Below, one piece after another: positions 1-7,348 of a stretch of 21,639 nucleotides of DNA; the stretch's first letter is position 1; every line of letters begins with the position of its first letter. The translations under genes and the position numbers were made by a program. Under the pieces are notes generated by a model. It was not told where the DNA came from, made no database searches, and saw only the letters and a list, made by a program, of their open reading frames with translations. This DNA comes from Proteobacteria bacterium UBA1148 (lineage in GTDB: Bacteria > Pseudomonadota > Gammaproteobacteria > Steroidobacterales > Rariloculaceae): the NCBI GenBank assembly GCA_002311835.1, contig DBZY01000029.1, positions 337-21,975 of the forward strand, in the 5' to 3' direction.

Positions 1-1227
1 ATTTCGTAATGCGTACGATCCGACAACGCAGAGGATCGCAATCGCAGGCATAAGGATTGTACGGGGGGCTGCGGCTAGCTTGATTAGAAGCCGTAGCCCA
101 GCCAAAGCAATAACCAGATTAAAAATATTTGCCCAAAAGAATGAGAATATGATGCCATAGGCAAAATCTCCACGTTCTATGAATAGTAGCGGCCCCGGCG
201 CTAGGCCATGGATTAATAGAGCCCCTATGAGTACTGCAGTCACCGGATCCCCTGGAATTCCTAACGTCATCATGGGGATCAGGGCGCCACCCGTAACCGC
301 GTTGTTAGCCGATTCCGGGGCCGCAATGCCCTCAATGGCGCCCTTGCCGAACTCGTTCGAGTTCTGAGCAGTCTTACGGGCATAGTCGTAGCTAATGAAG
401 GCTGCGATTGGGCCACCAGCACCTGGCAACATACCGAGGAAAGAACCCGCAATTGAACCGATAGTTACTGGTAAACGCATTCGGCGTAGGTCGGGCAATG
501 TGGGTAAAAGGCTCTTGAAAGGGATAGACGGTGTGCGCACCACACCGTCTATTGTTTTCTTTCCAAGATTTCCAATGAGTTGCGGGATGGCAAAAAGCCC
601 GATCAATGCTGTCAGGAAATGAATGCCCGAGAGGAGGTTTGTGTCGCCGAACGTGAAGCGCGCAGTGCCCATGACCGGGTCCTGGCCTATGGAAACAATT
701 GCTAGTCCAATTACCGCCGACAAAAGTCCTTTGATCCAGGATTGGGCAGCAAAGGAACAAATCATGGTGAGACCTAGGAACATTAAACTGAATAGATCTG
801 GTGCCCGAAAACCGAGGGCTAGGTCGGCAAGGCTCGGTGAGATTAAGAATAGGCATAGGCAACTGAAAAGTCCTCCCGCAAAACTTGCGAGCATGGCGAC
901 CCCCAGTGCACGGCCAGTTTCGCCACGGGCTACTAGTGGATGGCCGTCCAGCGCGGTGGCCGCGGCCGAGGGTGTCCCGGGAATATTGAGCAGGATGGCA
1001 GAGAAGCTACCTCCGAGCATACCGCCCACGTAAAGCCCGAGGAGCAATGCGATAGAGACGTTTGGATCGAGTACGAAAGTGAGGGGCAACAATATGATGA
1101 TTCCCGAGGAAATTGTCATACCCGGGATCATGCCGACAACGATGCCGAGTAAGCAGCCAACCGCGGTAGCCATCAGACTAGAGGGCTGGATTGCTTGGAG
1201 AAATCCTTGTAAAACGTCTCCGGTCAC
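1..1227 (-). CDS. tctA: TctA, large membrane subunit of a tripartite tricarboxylate-type transporter (partial, 3' end off the window)
   Basis: Polytopic inner-membrane subunit that carries out substrate translocation in TTT (TctABC) transporters. Reading the minus strand from a GTG at 1227 gives 409 uninterrupted codons to the window edge; the family is about 500 residues, so roughly 90 are missing. Visible family motifs form the expected two-fold repeat: GMIPGMT (residues 32-38) and GMLPGAGGP (265-273), then NIPGTPSAAAT (81-91) and LGIPGDP (322-328), with AAPESANNA at 302-310. Long hydrophobic segments lie between them. The GTG start overlaps the tctB stop in a GTGA arrangement, so translation is probably coupled to tctB. 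The gene is last in the operon order glcG-like, tctC, tctB, tctA. The family assignment is sure; the transported compound cannot be read from the sequence. Confidence 0.95.
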   Translation of the reverse strand, partial: MTGDVLQGFLQAIQPSSLMATAVGCLLGIVVGMIPGMTISSGIIILLPLTFVLDPNVSIALLLGLYVGGMLGGSFSAILLNIPGTPSAAATALDGHPLVARGETGRALGVAMLASFAGGLFSCLCLFLISPSLADLALGFRAPDLFSLMFLGLTMICSFAAQSWIKGLLSAVIGLAIVSIGQDPVMGTARFTFGDTNLLSGIHFLTALIGLFAIPQLIGNLGKKTIDGVVRTPSIPFKSLLPTLPDLRRMRLPVTIGSIAGSFLGMLPGAGGPIAAFISYDYARKTAQNSNEFGKGAIEGIAAPESANNAVTGGALIPMMTLGIPGDPVTAVLIGALLIHGLAPGPLLFIERGDFAYGIIFSFFWANIFNLVIALAGLRLLIKLAAAPRTILMPAIAILCVVGSYALRN

Positions 1228-1679
1228 CACCATGGGCCCCGTGGCAGCAGGACCTGAAATCCTGCGGTAAAGAGGTAAAACAGAACAATCGGAATTATTA
1301 TCGCTGGGAGTACGATACGAAGTTTATTTCTTTCGCCGTAGAGCCATGTGAGGCTTGCAAAAAACAATATACTGGCCACGATAAAGCCAAGTGTGGGCAG
1401 GAGTAAAAGATAGGCTGCAAACCCCACCAGTGCGGGCCAACCTTGAGCTGGTATACGGTGTTCAATTACATCCGTGGAGTTCTTACCCCCTCCGAGCAGT
1501 CCTCGGACGAGTAATGCGGTGGACAGTGCCAGCCATCCGGCTGTGATTAGCCAGGGGAAGAAAGCTGGACCCGGTGTGCCAGGGAGGCTCCGATCCGGCA
1601 GGCCTGCGGTGAGAACACCGTATCCAAGACCGATCGCGAGCAACACCATTCCCGCGAGAACATTCCGTCGCGCCATCAT
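1224..1679 (-). CDS. tctB: TctB, small membrane subunit of the tripartite tricarboxylate-type transporter
   Basis: The 151-residue protein is very hydrophobic, with about four predicted membrane segments: residues 7-25, about 43-63, and a paired segment between about 85 and 145 split by the short charged stretch YGERNKLR. Length, topology and position between tctC and tctA match TctB, the poorly conserved small subunit of TTT carriers. A Pro/Gly-rich stretch after the first helix (LPGTPGPAFFPWL) is typical of TctB. The start is an ATG with a second ATG directly after it; the gene begins 10 bases after the tctC stop and its TGA overlaps the GTG of tctA. Sequence alone would be only moderately diagnostic; the context makes the call firm. 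Confidence 0.9.
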   Translation of the reverse strand: MMARRNVLAGMVLLAIGLGYGVLTAGLPDRSLPGTPGPAFFPWLITAGWLALSTALLVRGLLGGGKNSTDVIEHRIPAQGWPALVGFAAYLLLLPTLGFIVASILFFASLTWLYGERNKLRIVLPAIIIPIVLFYLFTAGFQVLLPRGPWW

Positions 1680-1689
1680 GTGAATAATG

Positions 1690-2658
1690 CTAGTTCAATT
1701 CTCGTCCGAAGACAGAGAGCCCCGCATTCTGGATGATAGCCTTTACCTTGATGTCTTCGGTGGCCATGAGTGCCTCAAACGCTTCGGAAGACATCGTTTT
1801 TACCGTAAAACCCACTTCTGCGGCGAGCTGCGTGAACGCCGTGGACATTGCTGCACGGGTCATCGCATCGGCGAGCCGGGTCTTCACTTCCTCGGGCGTA
1901 TCCTTGGGTACTGAGAGACCACGGAACACCTCTAACTCGGAGTCGATACCGAGCTCCGTCGCGGTAGGTACGTTGGGGATTACGGCGTTTCTCTCCGTAC
2001 TCAGGGTTACTAGGAGCGTCAATCGGCCTGCTTTCACTAGGTTGATGGCGCCGGTTAAGGGGGCGATCATGGCGTCCGCTTCGCCACTTAGTACCGTTGT
2101 ATTGCGCCGTCGGGTACCGATGGGGAGGTGAATAACTTCACAGCCGATCGCACTTGCCAACGACAATGCGCCGAGATGGGTAGCGCTTCCCGTGCCTGAG
2201 TTAGCAATCTTGAATGTATTGGGGTTCGCAACACAATCAGCAACGAAAGACTCGAAGTCATTCCACGGCGCGTTGTTACTTACAGCGAACACTATTGGTT
2301 GATATTCAACACGTCCGATATGATCCAAGGCGTCGTAGTCGAAGGGGACGTTACCAAGGTTGGTTATAGTGAGAATGGAAGTGGAATTCCAAGAGACCGT
2401 GTAGCCATCCGGTTTAGCGTTATTCACGTAGGTATACGCCACTGCACCACCCGCCCCAGGTTTATTAACTGGGACAACGGGAACGTTCAGGATATCACTC
2501 ATTTCTTCAGCGATGAGCCTTCCCTCGATATCAGCGCCTCCGCCCGCATCGAAAGGAATCACAAATTCGATAGCCCGTTCCGGGTAATCGGCAAATCCCG
2601 GGGGGATTGCCATAATCAAACACAAAATGGTTGACGATTGAAGTGTAGGCCTTGTCAT
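1690..2658 (-). CDS. tctC: TctC/Bug-family periplasmic substrate-binding protein
   Basis: Extracytoplasmic binding receptor that captures the solute and hands it to TctA/TctB. The 322-residue protein starts at ATG 2658, four bases after the upstream stop. A GTG at 2682 would also be in frame but would overlap the upstream gene and weaken the signal peptide. Residues 1-23 form a Sec signal ending GFA before DYPERAI. Family features follow: FVIPFDAGGGADIEGR (32-47) for the YPxRPI...VPFxAGG motif, NKPGAGG, PDGYT, and NVPTATELG near the end. The stretch LPIGTRRRNTTVLSGEADA stands where most relatives have a Gly-rich YKGGxxA loop, so the ligand pocket may differ. The usual carboxylate ligands of Bug proteins suggest an organic acid, but the substrate is unknown. 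Confidence 0.93.
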   Translation of the reverse strand: MTRPTLQSSTILCLIMAIPPGFADYPERAIEFVIPFDAGGGADIEGRLIAEEMSDILNVPVVPVNKPGAGGAVAYTYVNNAKPDGYTVSWNSTSILTITNLGNVPFDYDALDHIGRVEYQPIVFAVSNNAPWNDFESFVADCVANPNTFKIANSGTGSATHLGALSLASAIGCEVIHLPIGTRRRNTTVLSGEADAMIAPLTGAINLVKAGRLTLLVTLSTERNAVIPNVPTATELGIDSELEVFRGLSVPKDTPEEVKTRLADAMTRAAMSTAFTQLAAEVGFTVKTMSSEAFEALMATEDIKVKAIIQNAGLSVFGRELN

Positions 2659-2662
2659 TTGA

Positions 2663-3109
2663 TCAAACGTCCGCCGTCGCACCGATGGCGTTCACGGCTG
2701 CTTCAGCAATGCGTTGATCCTGTTCCCAGTCCCCACCGCTGACACCAATGCCACCAACACATTCCTGATCGAAAAATACTGGATAGCCACCTTCCATTGC
2801 TGTCCATCGTTCAGGTCCTGCGGCCAGCGACAGCCCGATAGCATGAAGCATGTCGAGGCCTTGGCCTTGGGCTCCCTGGGTAGTGGTAATTCGCCGATTA
2901 GATGATGCACATACGGCTTTAGTTAACGAAGAGTGCACGGTGTGGAACCGTCCACCGTCCATCCTCTCGAGCAACAAAAGATGGCCTCCAGAATCGACTA
3001 TTGCAACTGTAGCGGCAATGCCTAGCAAGTCCGCCTCGCCGATGGCTGCGCTCATCATGGATTTTGCACCTTGAGAGGTTAGTTTTTTTGAATTGGCAAA
3101 GTCCGCCAT
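2663..3109 (-). CDS. GlcG/HbpS-like (DUF336) small protein, first gene of the tct operon
   Basis: A 148-residue protein with the hallmarks of the GlcG/HbpS (DUF336) fold: VAIVDSGGHLLLLERMDG (residues 36-52) and a C-terminal GGYPVFFDQECVGGIGVSGG (107-126) followed by Glu-Gln-Asp. HbpS of Streptomyces binds heme, while GlcG is encoded with glycolate oxidase genes; the biochemical role of most members is unsettled. It has no signal peptide, so it is probably cytoplasmic. The ATG is preceded by GAGGG at good distance. It ends four bases before tctC, so it is almost certainly co-transcribed with the transporter. It may handle or sense the imported compound, which is inference from position only. 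Confidence 0.85.
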   Translation of the reverse strand: MADFANSKKLTSQGAKSMMSAAIGEADLLGIAATVAIVDSGGHLLLLERMDGGRFHTVHSSLTKAVCASSNRRITTTQGAQGQGLDMLHAIGLSLAAGPERWTAMEGGYPVFFDQECVGGIGVSGGDWEQDQRIAEAAVNAIGATADV

Positions 3110-3300
3110 GGTCCCTCGGCGTTAGTTCTGATCACTGGATCAGAGCTGTCGGCCCGCCAGTCTTTTCCCAATGGTAGAGGGAAACAAGAGTTGTTGCCAG
3201 CTGTAGGTAGTTTGGACTGAATCAATCCATTCCAACGTCTATTAGTGTGTCACAATACCGGAAATGGCTACGCTGGACTGTCGCTGTCAGTGAGATGTAT

Positions 3301-3306
3301 GGGGAG
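3301..3306 (+). promoter_or_regulatory. Ribosome binding site that fixes the DUF442 protein start
   Basis: GGGGAG is followed by six bases and ATG 3313. It selects the start that produces a clean signal peptide over the longer reading beginning at 3247. Confidence 0.75.
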
Positions 3307-3312
3307 ATAATT

Positions 3313-3819
3313 ATGAGAACAAGAGTGTCTTTACGTTGGTCAGCGGTCATGACCTTGGTTGCTTTTTTCTGTGCTGCTCATGCCCAGGAGGGCATAATTC
3401 CGAACCGCGGCGAACCTTTGGAAAACGTGACGACAGGCGGTCAGCCGGATGTGTTATCTCTCGAGTCGCTTGCAGATTCCGGTTATACAACGGTGATTGA
3501 TCTTCGACGCCCCGAGGAGGAGAGAGGTATCGATGAGCAAGCAGAAGTTGAAGGGCTTGGCATGTCATACGTTTCAATACCGATAGATGGGGCTAACGGT
3601 GTTACCTATGAGAACGCTGAACTGCTTAATAGAATCTTGGGTCAAGCTCAGGGGCCAGTACTGATTCACTGTGGCAGCGGCAATCGGGCGGGCGCCTTAT
3701 TGTCGCTGAGCGAGAAACTCAATGGTGCTGATAATGAGACTGCACTGGCTGTGGGTCGAGCTGGGGGTTTGACGCGTCTTGAATCGACGGTTCTGGAGAG
3801 ATTGGAGAGCGGACCCTAG
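3313..3819 (+). CDS. Exported DUF442-type phosphatase-like protein (rhodanese-length active-site loop)
   Basis: The 168-residue protein starts at ATG 3313 rather than at an in-frame codon 66 bases upstream: GGGGAG lies six bases before this ATG and the first 24 residues then form a Sec signal (cleavage after AHA). The mature part contains TTGGQP (40-45), TVIDLRRPEEE (60-70) and the active-site loop LIHCGSGNRAG (117-127). Cys120 and Arg125 are four residues apart, as in DUF442/Blh and rhodanese domains, not five as in classical tyrosine phosphatases. Activity could be phosphatase or sulfur transfer. It stands alone, divergent from the tct operon and convergent with the hydroxylase gene, so the context gives no substrate. 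Confidence 0.82.
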   Translation: MRTRVSLRWSAVMTLVAFFCAAHAQEGIIPNRGEPLENVTTGGQPDVLSLESLADSGYTTVIDLRRPEEERGIDEQAEVEGLGMSYVSIPIDGANGVTYENAELLNRILGQAQGPVLIHCGSGNRAGALLSLSEKLNGADNETALAVGRAGGLTRLESTVLERLESGP

Positions 3820-3949
3820 AACACGGCGTAAGGTTTTAGTTACGGGTCGCTTGCGTCCCTGGAAGATAAAGTGGAATCGAGCAACGGTGGTGTTCTTCTT
3901 AAGTGGTGAAGCCTACGGTGGCTGATGTGGTTTGACTTCCATCAAGCGT

Positions 3950-4786
3950 CTACTTTTGCAAAGGGGGCGTGTTCCCCGAAGAATCATTTCGAAAGGGGCT
4001 TATTAATAGCCAGAGTGCCTGTCGGCTGTTGGACCCGCGATTGTCTTTGAGCCCTAATGTCATCGTTTCATGAGGCTCTTTAGGTGAACCGCGAAAGGTC
4101 CCGAGTAGTAGATCCCAGATAGGGAAAACGGGTCCATAGTTAGAGTCTGTCTCAAGCCGCCAGCTTGAATGATGAATTCGGTGCAGATCTGGTGTCACGA
4201 TGATGTATTTGAGTATGCTGTCAATCGACGTAGGGAAGCGAACGTTAGAGTGCGAAAACACTACTACGACGGCATCGAATACTTCATATAACATCAGCGC
4301 CCACGGTGTTAAACCAAATAGCACAACCAGTGGAATTCCAATCAGTAAGTTCAAGACGAACTCAACGGGATGCACCCTTAGGGTGGTAGAGACATCCAGC
4401 TCCGTATCAAGATGGTGGATACGATGGAAGCGCCACAGGAAAGGTATCTTATGATTGAGGATGTGTGTTCCCCAGGCGATGAATCCACGCAGGAAGAGAG
4501 TAGCGAGCACACTGATTTCTAGAGGGAGGCTTCGGAGATTCAATAAACCCCACGGTTGCGCCTCTGCCCAGAAAGCCGCCGCTACGAAGGAGACTGGCAG
4601 GCTGGCGAACAGCACCACATTCACGATGGTTAGACGCAGATTGCCCCCCCAACGTGCAAGGTTATTTGGGGATCTAGCCCGGCGCGAGATCAGGCGCTCA
4701 AGGAGTGCTAAGGTAATAAAAAAACCAAAAAAAACAGTAAGCTGGAGATTATCGCCATATTGCTGAATCCATTCTGGAAAGTTCAT
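3950..4786 (-). CDS. Sterol desaturase / fatty acid hydroxylase superfamily membrane enzyme
   Basis: A 278-residue integral membrane protein with the three histidine boxes of the di-iron fatty acid hydroxylase superfamily: HILNH (108-112), HRIHH (121-125) and HRIHH (202-206), plus His179. Hydrophobic helices lie at about 15-33, 52-72, 88-108 and 143-177. The boxes coordinate a non-heme di-iron centre that uses O2 to hydroxylate or desaturate lipid-like substrates on the cytoplasmic face. The box spacing is that of complete family members, so the enzyme should be active. The substrate (sterol, hopanoid, carotenoid or acyl chain) cannot be told. It lies downstream of the mechanosensitive-channel gene on the same strand with a 63-base gap, so co-transcription is possible. 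Confidence 0.9.
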   Translation of the reverse strand: MNFPEWIQQYGDNLQLTVFFGFFITLALLERLISRRARSPNNLARWGGNLRLTIVNVVLFASLPVSFVAAAFWAEAQPWGLLNLRSLPLEISVLATLFLRGFIAWGTHILNHKIPFLWRFHRIHHLDTELDVSTTLRVHPVEFVLNLLIGIPLVVLFGLTPWALMLYEVFDAVVVVFSHSNVRFPTSIDSILKYIIVTPDLHRIHHSSWRLETDSNYGPVFPIWDLLLGTFRGSPKEPHETMTLGLKDNRGSNSRQALWLLISPFRNDSSGNTPPLQK

Positions 4787-4849
4787 GTCGGCTACCGTTA
4801 GCCCTAAATGCCATACTACATATTAAATTTAAACAAGCGCGTGGGCCGT

Positions 4850-6100
4850 TCAGGATGTGGTGCGTAGCGCCTGTACATCACTGCTGCTGGGTTCCTGGAA
4901 GACTCTCAATCCGAACTCTCCGCATTGAGCCAGGACATGATCAAAGATATCTGCCTGCACCTCTTCATAGGCATTCCAGTCCGTAATATTGGTGAAGCAG
5001 TAAACCTCGATAGGGATCCCCGTTTGCCCAGGTTGGAGCTGGCGGACCAGAAGCGTCATGCCACGGTGGATTTTCGGGTGATTTCTAAGGTAGTTCCAGA
5101 TATATGCCCTGAAGGTACCTAGATTAGTCAGGCGCCGAAGGTTAACGTTAGCGCTGCCCGTTTTTTCCAGTTCAGCATTATATTCGGCGAGTTCCTTCTT
5201 TTTGCCTTCCACGTACTCGTGGAGCAATGTGAATTCTTTGAACCGTTGCGCTTCCTCGTCTGTCAGGAAACGGACTGAGCTTAAATCGATATTGATGGAG
5301 CGTTTTATGCGCCGTCCACCAGACTCGGACATACCACGCCAATTTTTGTAAGACTCAGTTATCAGACGATGAGTGGGGATTGTCGTAATGGTCTTATCCC
5401 AGTTCTGAATCGTCACAGTGTGTAGCGCTACGTCGATGACGTCGCCATCTGCGTTGTATTGGGGCATTTCAATCCAGTCGCCGACTCTAACCATATTAAG
5501 GCTGGTAAGTTGGACGCTTGCTACCAGAGACATGATGGTGTCTCTGAAAATGAGTAAAATAATTGCTGTCATAGCCCCCAGACCGGTCAACAATCCGACT
5601 GGGGACCTATTCAGTAGAGCCGCTACGATGATGACGGTACCGAGCACGTAGACAATAATTTTCGTTACCTGAACAAAGCCTTTGATAGGTCTTTCTTTAG
5701 CGACTGAATAAGTCGCGTAGATGGCGTTAGTTGCAGTCAGCAACGCACCAATACTGAGAGTCACCATCAGGAGGAGGTAAGCTAGCGCGATATTTCTTAT
5801 AAGCGCTGTGATGGTATCACCGAGTTCTGGGACCCACTCAACGCCGAAATAGATAATGAGAGCTGGTACCGTCCGAGCAAGTCTCCCGAAAACGTTATGC
5901 TGGAACAGTGCGTCGTCCCACTGATGGGTAGTAAGCTGCGTTAATCTCAGTATGACTCTGATGAGTTGTCTTTTGACGACTAAATCCGCTGCGACACCTA
6001 TGGTGCACAGAGCCACAAGCCCACCTAGGGTGCGTGCAAGCGCCGGAAGCTCAATCCACCAGATAGAAAAACCTTCAAGTATGGTATTCAATACGAACAC
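4850..6100 (-). CDS. ybdG: YbdG/MscM-type mechanosensitive channel (MscS superfamily)
   Basis: The 416-residue protein matches E. coli YbdG (about 415 residues) in length and motifs. An N-terminal set of membrane helices is followed by the pore-type segment ending in LGAMTAIILLIFRDTI and the MscS beta domain GDWIEMPQYNADGDVIDV, TVTIQNWDKTITTIPTHRL and NWRGMSESGGRRIKRSI. The C-terminal cytoplasmic domain has NLRRLTNLGTFRAYIWNYLR, MTLLVRQLQPG and QADIFDHVLAQCGEFGLR. Members release solutes on hypo-osmotic shock. The start is a GTG at 6100 with no clear Shine-Dalgarno; a TTG three codons later is an alternative. The gene is divergent from the DUF6152 gene at 6242. The ybdG assignment is from remembered family sequence and is strong. 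Confidence 0.93.
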   Translation of the reverse strand: MFVLNTILEGFSIWWIELPALARTLGGLVALCTIGVAADLVVKRQLIRVILRLTQLTTHQWDDALFQHNVFGRLARTVPALIIYFGVEWVPELGDTITALIRNIALAYLLLMVTLSIGALLTATNAIYATYSVAKERPIKGFVQVTKIIVYVLGTVIIVAALLNRSPVGLLTGLGAMTAIILLIFRDTIMSLVASVQLTSLNMVRVGDWIEMPQYNADGDVIDVALHTVTIQNWDKTITTIPTHRLITESYKNWRGMSESGGRRIKRSINIDLSSVRFLTDEEAQRFKEFTLLHEYVEGKKKELAEYNAELEKTGSANVNLRRLTNLGTFRAYIWNYLRNHPKIHRGMTLLVRQLQPGQTGIPIEVYCFTNITDWNAYEEVQADIFDHVLAQCGEFGLRVFQEPSSSDVQALRTTS

Positions 6101-6200
6101 AGCCCCATTCGAGAGTGTAGCAAGTGTAGCCGGGCTGAGTGGGGACTACGAGGGGTAGGCTGATTGCCGACGGCAAGGCACTGTCGAAACTTTTTGGAGG

Positions 6201-6206
6201 TACAAT
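6201..6206 (+). promoter_or_regulatory. Candidate -10 element upstream of the first DUF6152 gene
   Basis: TACAAT matches five of six bases of the sigma-70 -10 consensus, 36 bases before the ATG at 6242, in the divergent intergenic region. No good -35 hexamer stands 16-18 bases upstream, so this is only a candidate. Confidence 0.3.
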
Positions 6207-6241
6207 AAACTCGGAAGGGTCACGTGTTTGGGGGATAAATC

Positions 6242-7261
6242 ATGAGAGCGATTATTGTTTTGCTGGTAGTTTTGGTGGTTGCTCCCTTTGCATCGGCACA
6301 CCACTCCTCCACAGCGTTCTTTGACCGTACAATCATGGTTGAGATCGAAGGGACGGTTACTGATATTTTCTGGAGAAATCCTCATGTATTTTTGACGCTA
6401 GAAGTCGTCAGAGAAGGTGGGGTGATCGAAAGCTGGGAACTTGAAGCTGGTACTACAAACACTCTGATGCGAAGAGGTTTCACGGCTAATTCTGTAAGCA
6501 TTGGTGATCAAATTAAAGCTGCCGGGGCAGCGTCTCGCAGGGGTGAGCCTGCTATCTTTATTTCTAATTTGCTTCTGTCAGATGGGACAGAGGTAATTGC
6601 GTCAGATCGTGATGCCGTTTTACGCTGGACAACAGAAGGCAACCCTATCGAAGATGTGTACGCAGCGGATGACTTAAGCGGTCTGGGTATTTTTAAAGTA
6701 TGGGGTTATCGTGAATTGTACCGGCTGCGTAACCCGCTGGTTCTCACACCTGCTGCCCAAGCAGTGAAGGCAGCATTTAATCCAAGGACTGATGATCCAG
6801 GCCTTAGTTGTATACCACCTGGTATGCCTAACGCTGTTCTTAATCCCTATCCCATGGAGTTCATAGAGGAGGATGGCAGGATTATTCAGCGTATCGAGGA
6901 ATGGGACGGGACTCGCATAATTCATATGACGGAGGGAGGCGTGACACAGGACTATCAGCCTGATCACCTAGGTTATTCAGTTGGGAGATTTGAGGCGAAC
7001 ACCCTTATCGTTGAAACGACACAAGTTGATTTTTCACTGCTTGATGGAGACGGTACACCTATGGGTCCGAACGCAAAGATTCTAGAGCGCTATACATTAA
7101 GCGAGGATGAAACTCGTCTGATTTATGAGGTTATCGTCGAGGATTCCGATAACTTATTAGAGCCGGCCATCTGGGAAAATGTTTGGGTCCATAAGCCAGG
7201 TGTCATGGTTATGCCTTTCGAGTGCACGCTACGCGATATAGTGAGCCCGGTCTACCAATAA
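6242..7261 (+). CDS. Exported DUF6152 family protein, paralogue A
   Basis: A 339-residue exported protein of unknown function. GGGGGA six bases before ATG 6242 supports the start. Residues 1-19 form a Sec signal ending FASA; the predicted mature N-terminus is His20-His21. The DUF6152 domain follows, with the family signature VTDIFWRNPH (39-48) and LMRRGF (75-80). The C-terminal half (from about 145) is a second, beta-rich domain with GLGIFKVWG, CIPPGMP (190-196), RIIHMT, LGYSVGRFEANTLIVET (243-259) and a closing FEC (326-328). Cys190 and Cys328 are the only cysteines and could form a periplasmic disulfide. It converges on the PAL-like/DUF6152 operon. No function is established for DUF6152 that I know of. 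Confidence 0.85.
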   Translation: MRAIIVLLVVLVVAPFASAHHSSTAFFDRTIMVEIEGTVTDIFWRNPHVFLTLEVVREGGVIESWELEAGTTNTLMRRGFTANSVSIGDQIKAAGAASRRGEPAIFISNLLLSDGTEVIASDRDAVLRWTTEGNPIEDVYAADDLSGLGIFKVWGYRELYRLRNPLVLTPAAQAVKAAFNPRTDDPGLSCIPPGMPNAVLNPYPMEFIEEDGRIIQRIEEWDGTRIIHMTEGGVTQDYQPDHLGYSVGRFEANTLIVETTQVDFSLLDGDGTPMGPNAKILERYTLSEDETRLIYEVIVEDSDNLLEPAIWENVWVHKPGVMVMPFECTLRDIVSPVYQ

Positions 7262-7282
7262 GTGATTCGTAGAGTGCTGCTT

Positions 7283-7301
7283 AAAAACGGCTTGTTAGCC
7301 G
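7283..7301 (-). terminator. Short rho-independent terminator after the PAL-like gene
   Basis: Read on the minus strand, CGGCT-AACA-AGCCG is followed directly by five T. The 5-bp stem is short but GC-rich and lies about 48 bases past the stop codon at 7349. An outer 8-bp inverted repeat (GTGATTCG at 7262-7269 with CGAATCAC at 7300-7307) and a 10-bp palindrome (7306-7315) sit in the same convergent gap. Confidence 0.6.
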
Positions 7302-7348
7302 AATCACTCCGGAGTCACGTGCGGTAGTCCTGTTTGTTGAGCGTTGTT

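Noticed and set aside
392..862. A 156-residue minus-strand open frame
   Set aside because: It lies in another frame of the intact tctA reading from 1227, and its Pro/His/Arg/Ser-rich product shows no domain.
2085..2125. Possible double frameshift in tctC at the GTRRRNTT stretch
   Set aside because: Neither alternative frame restores a convincing family loop, and the frame is open on both sides with good motifs. It is better treated as divergence.
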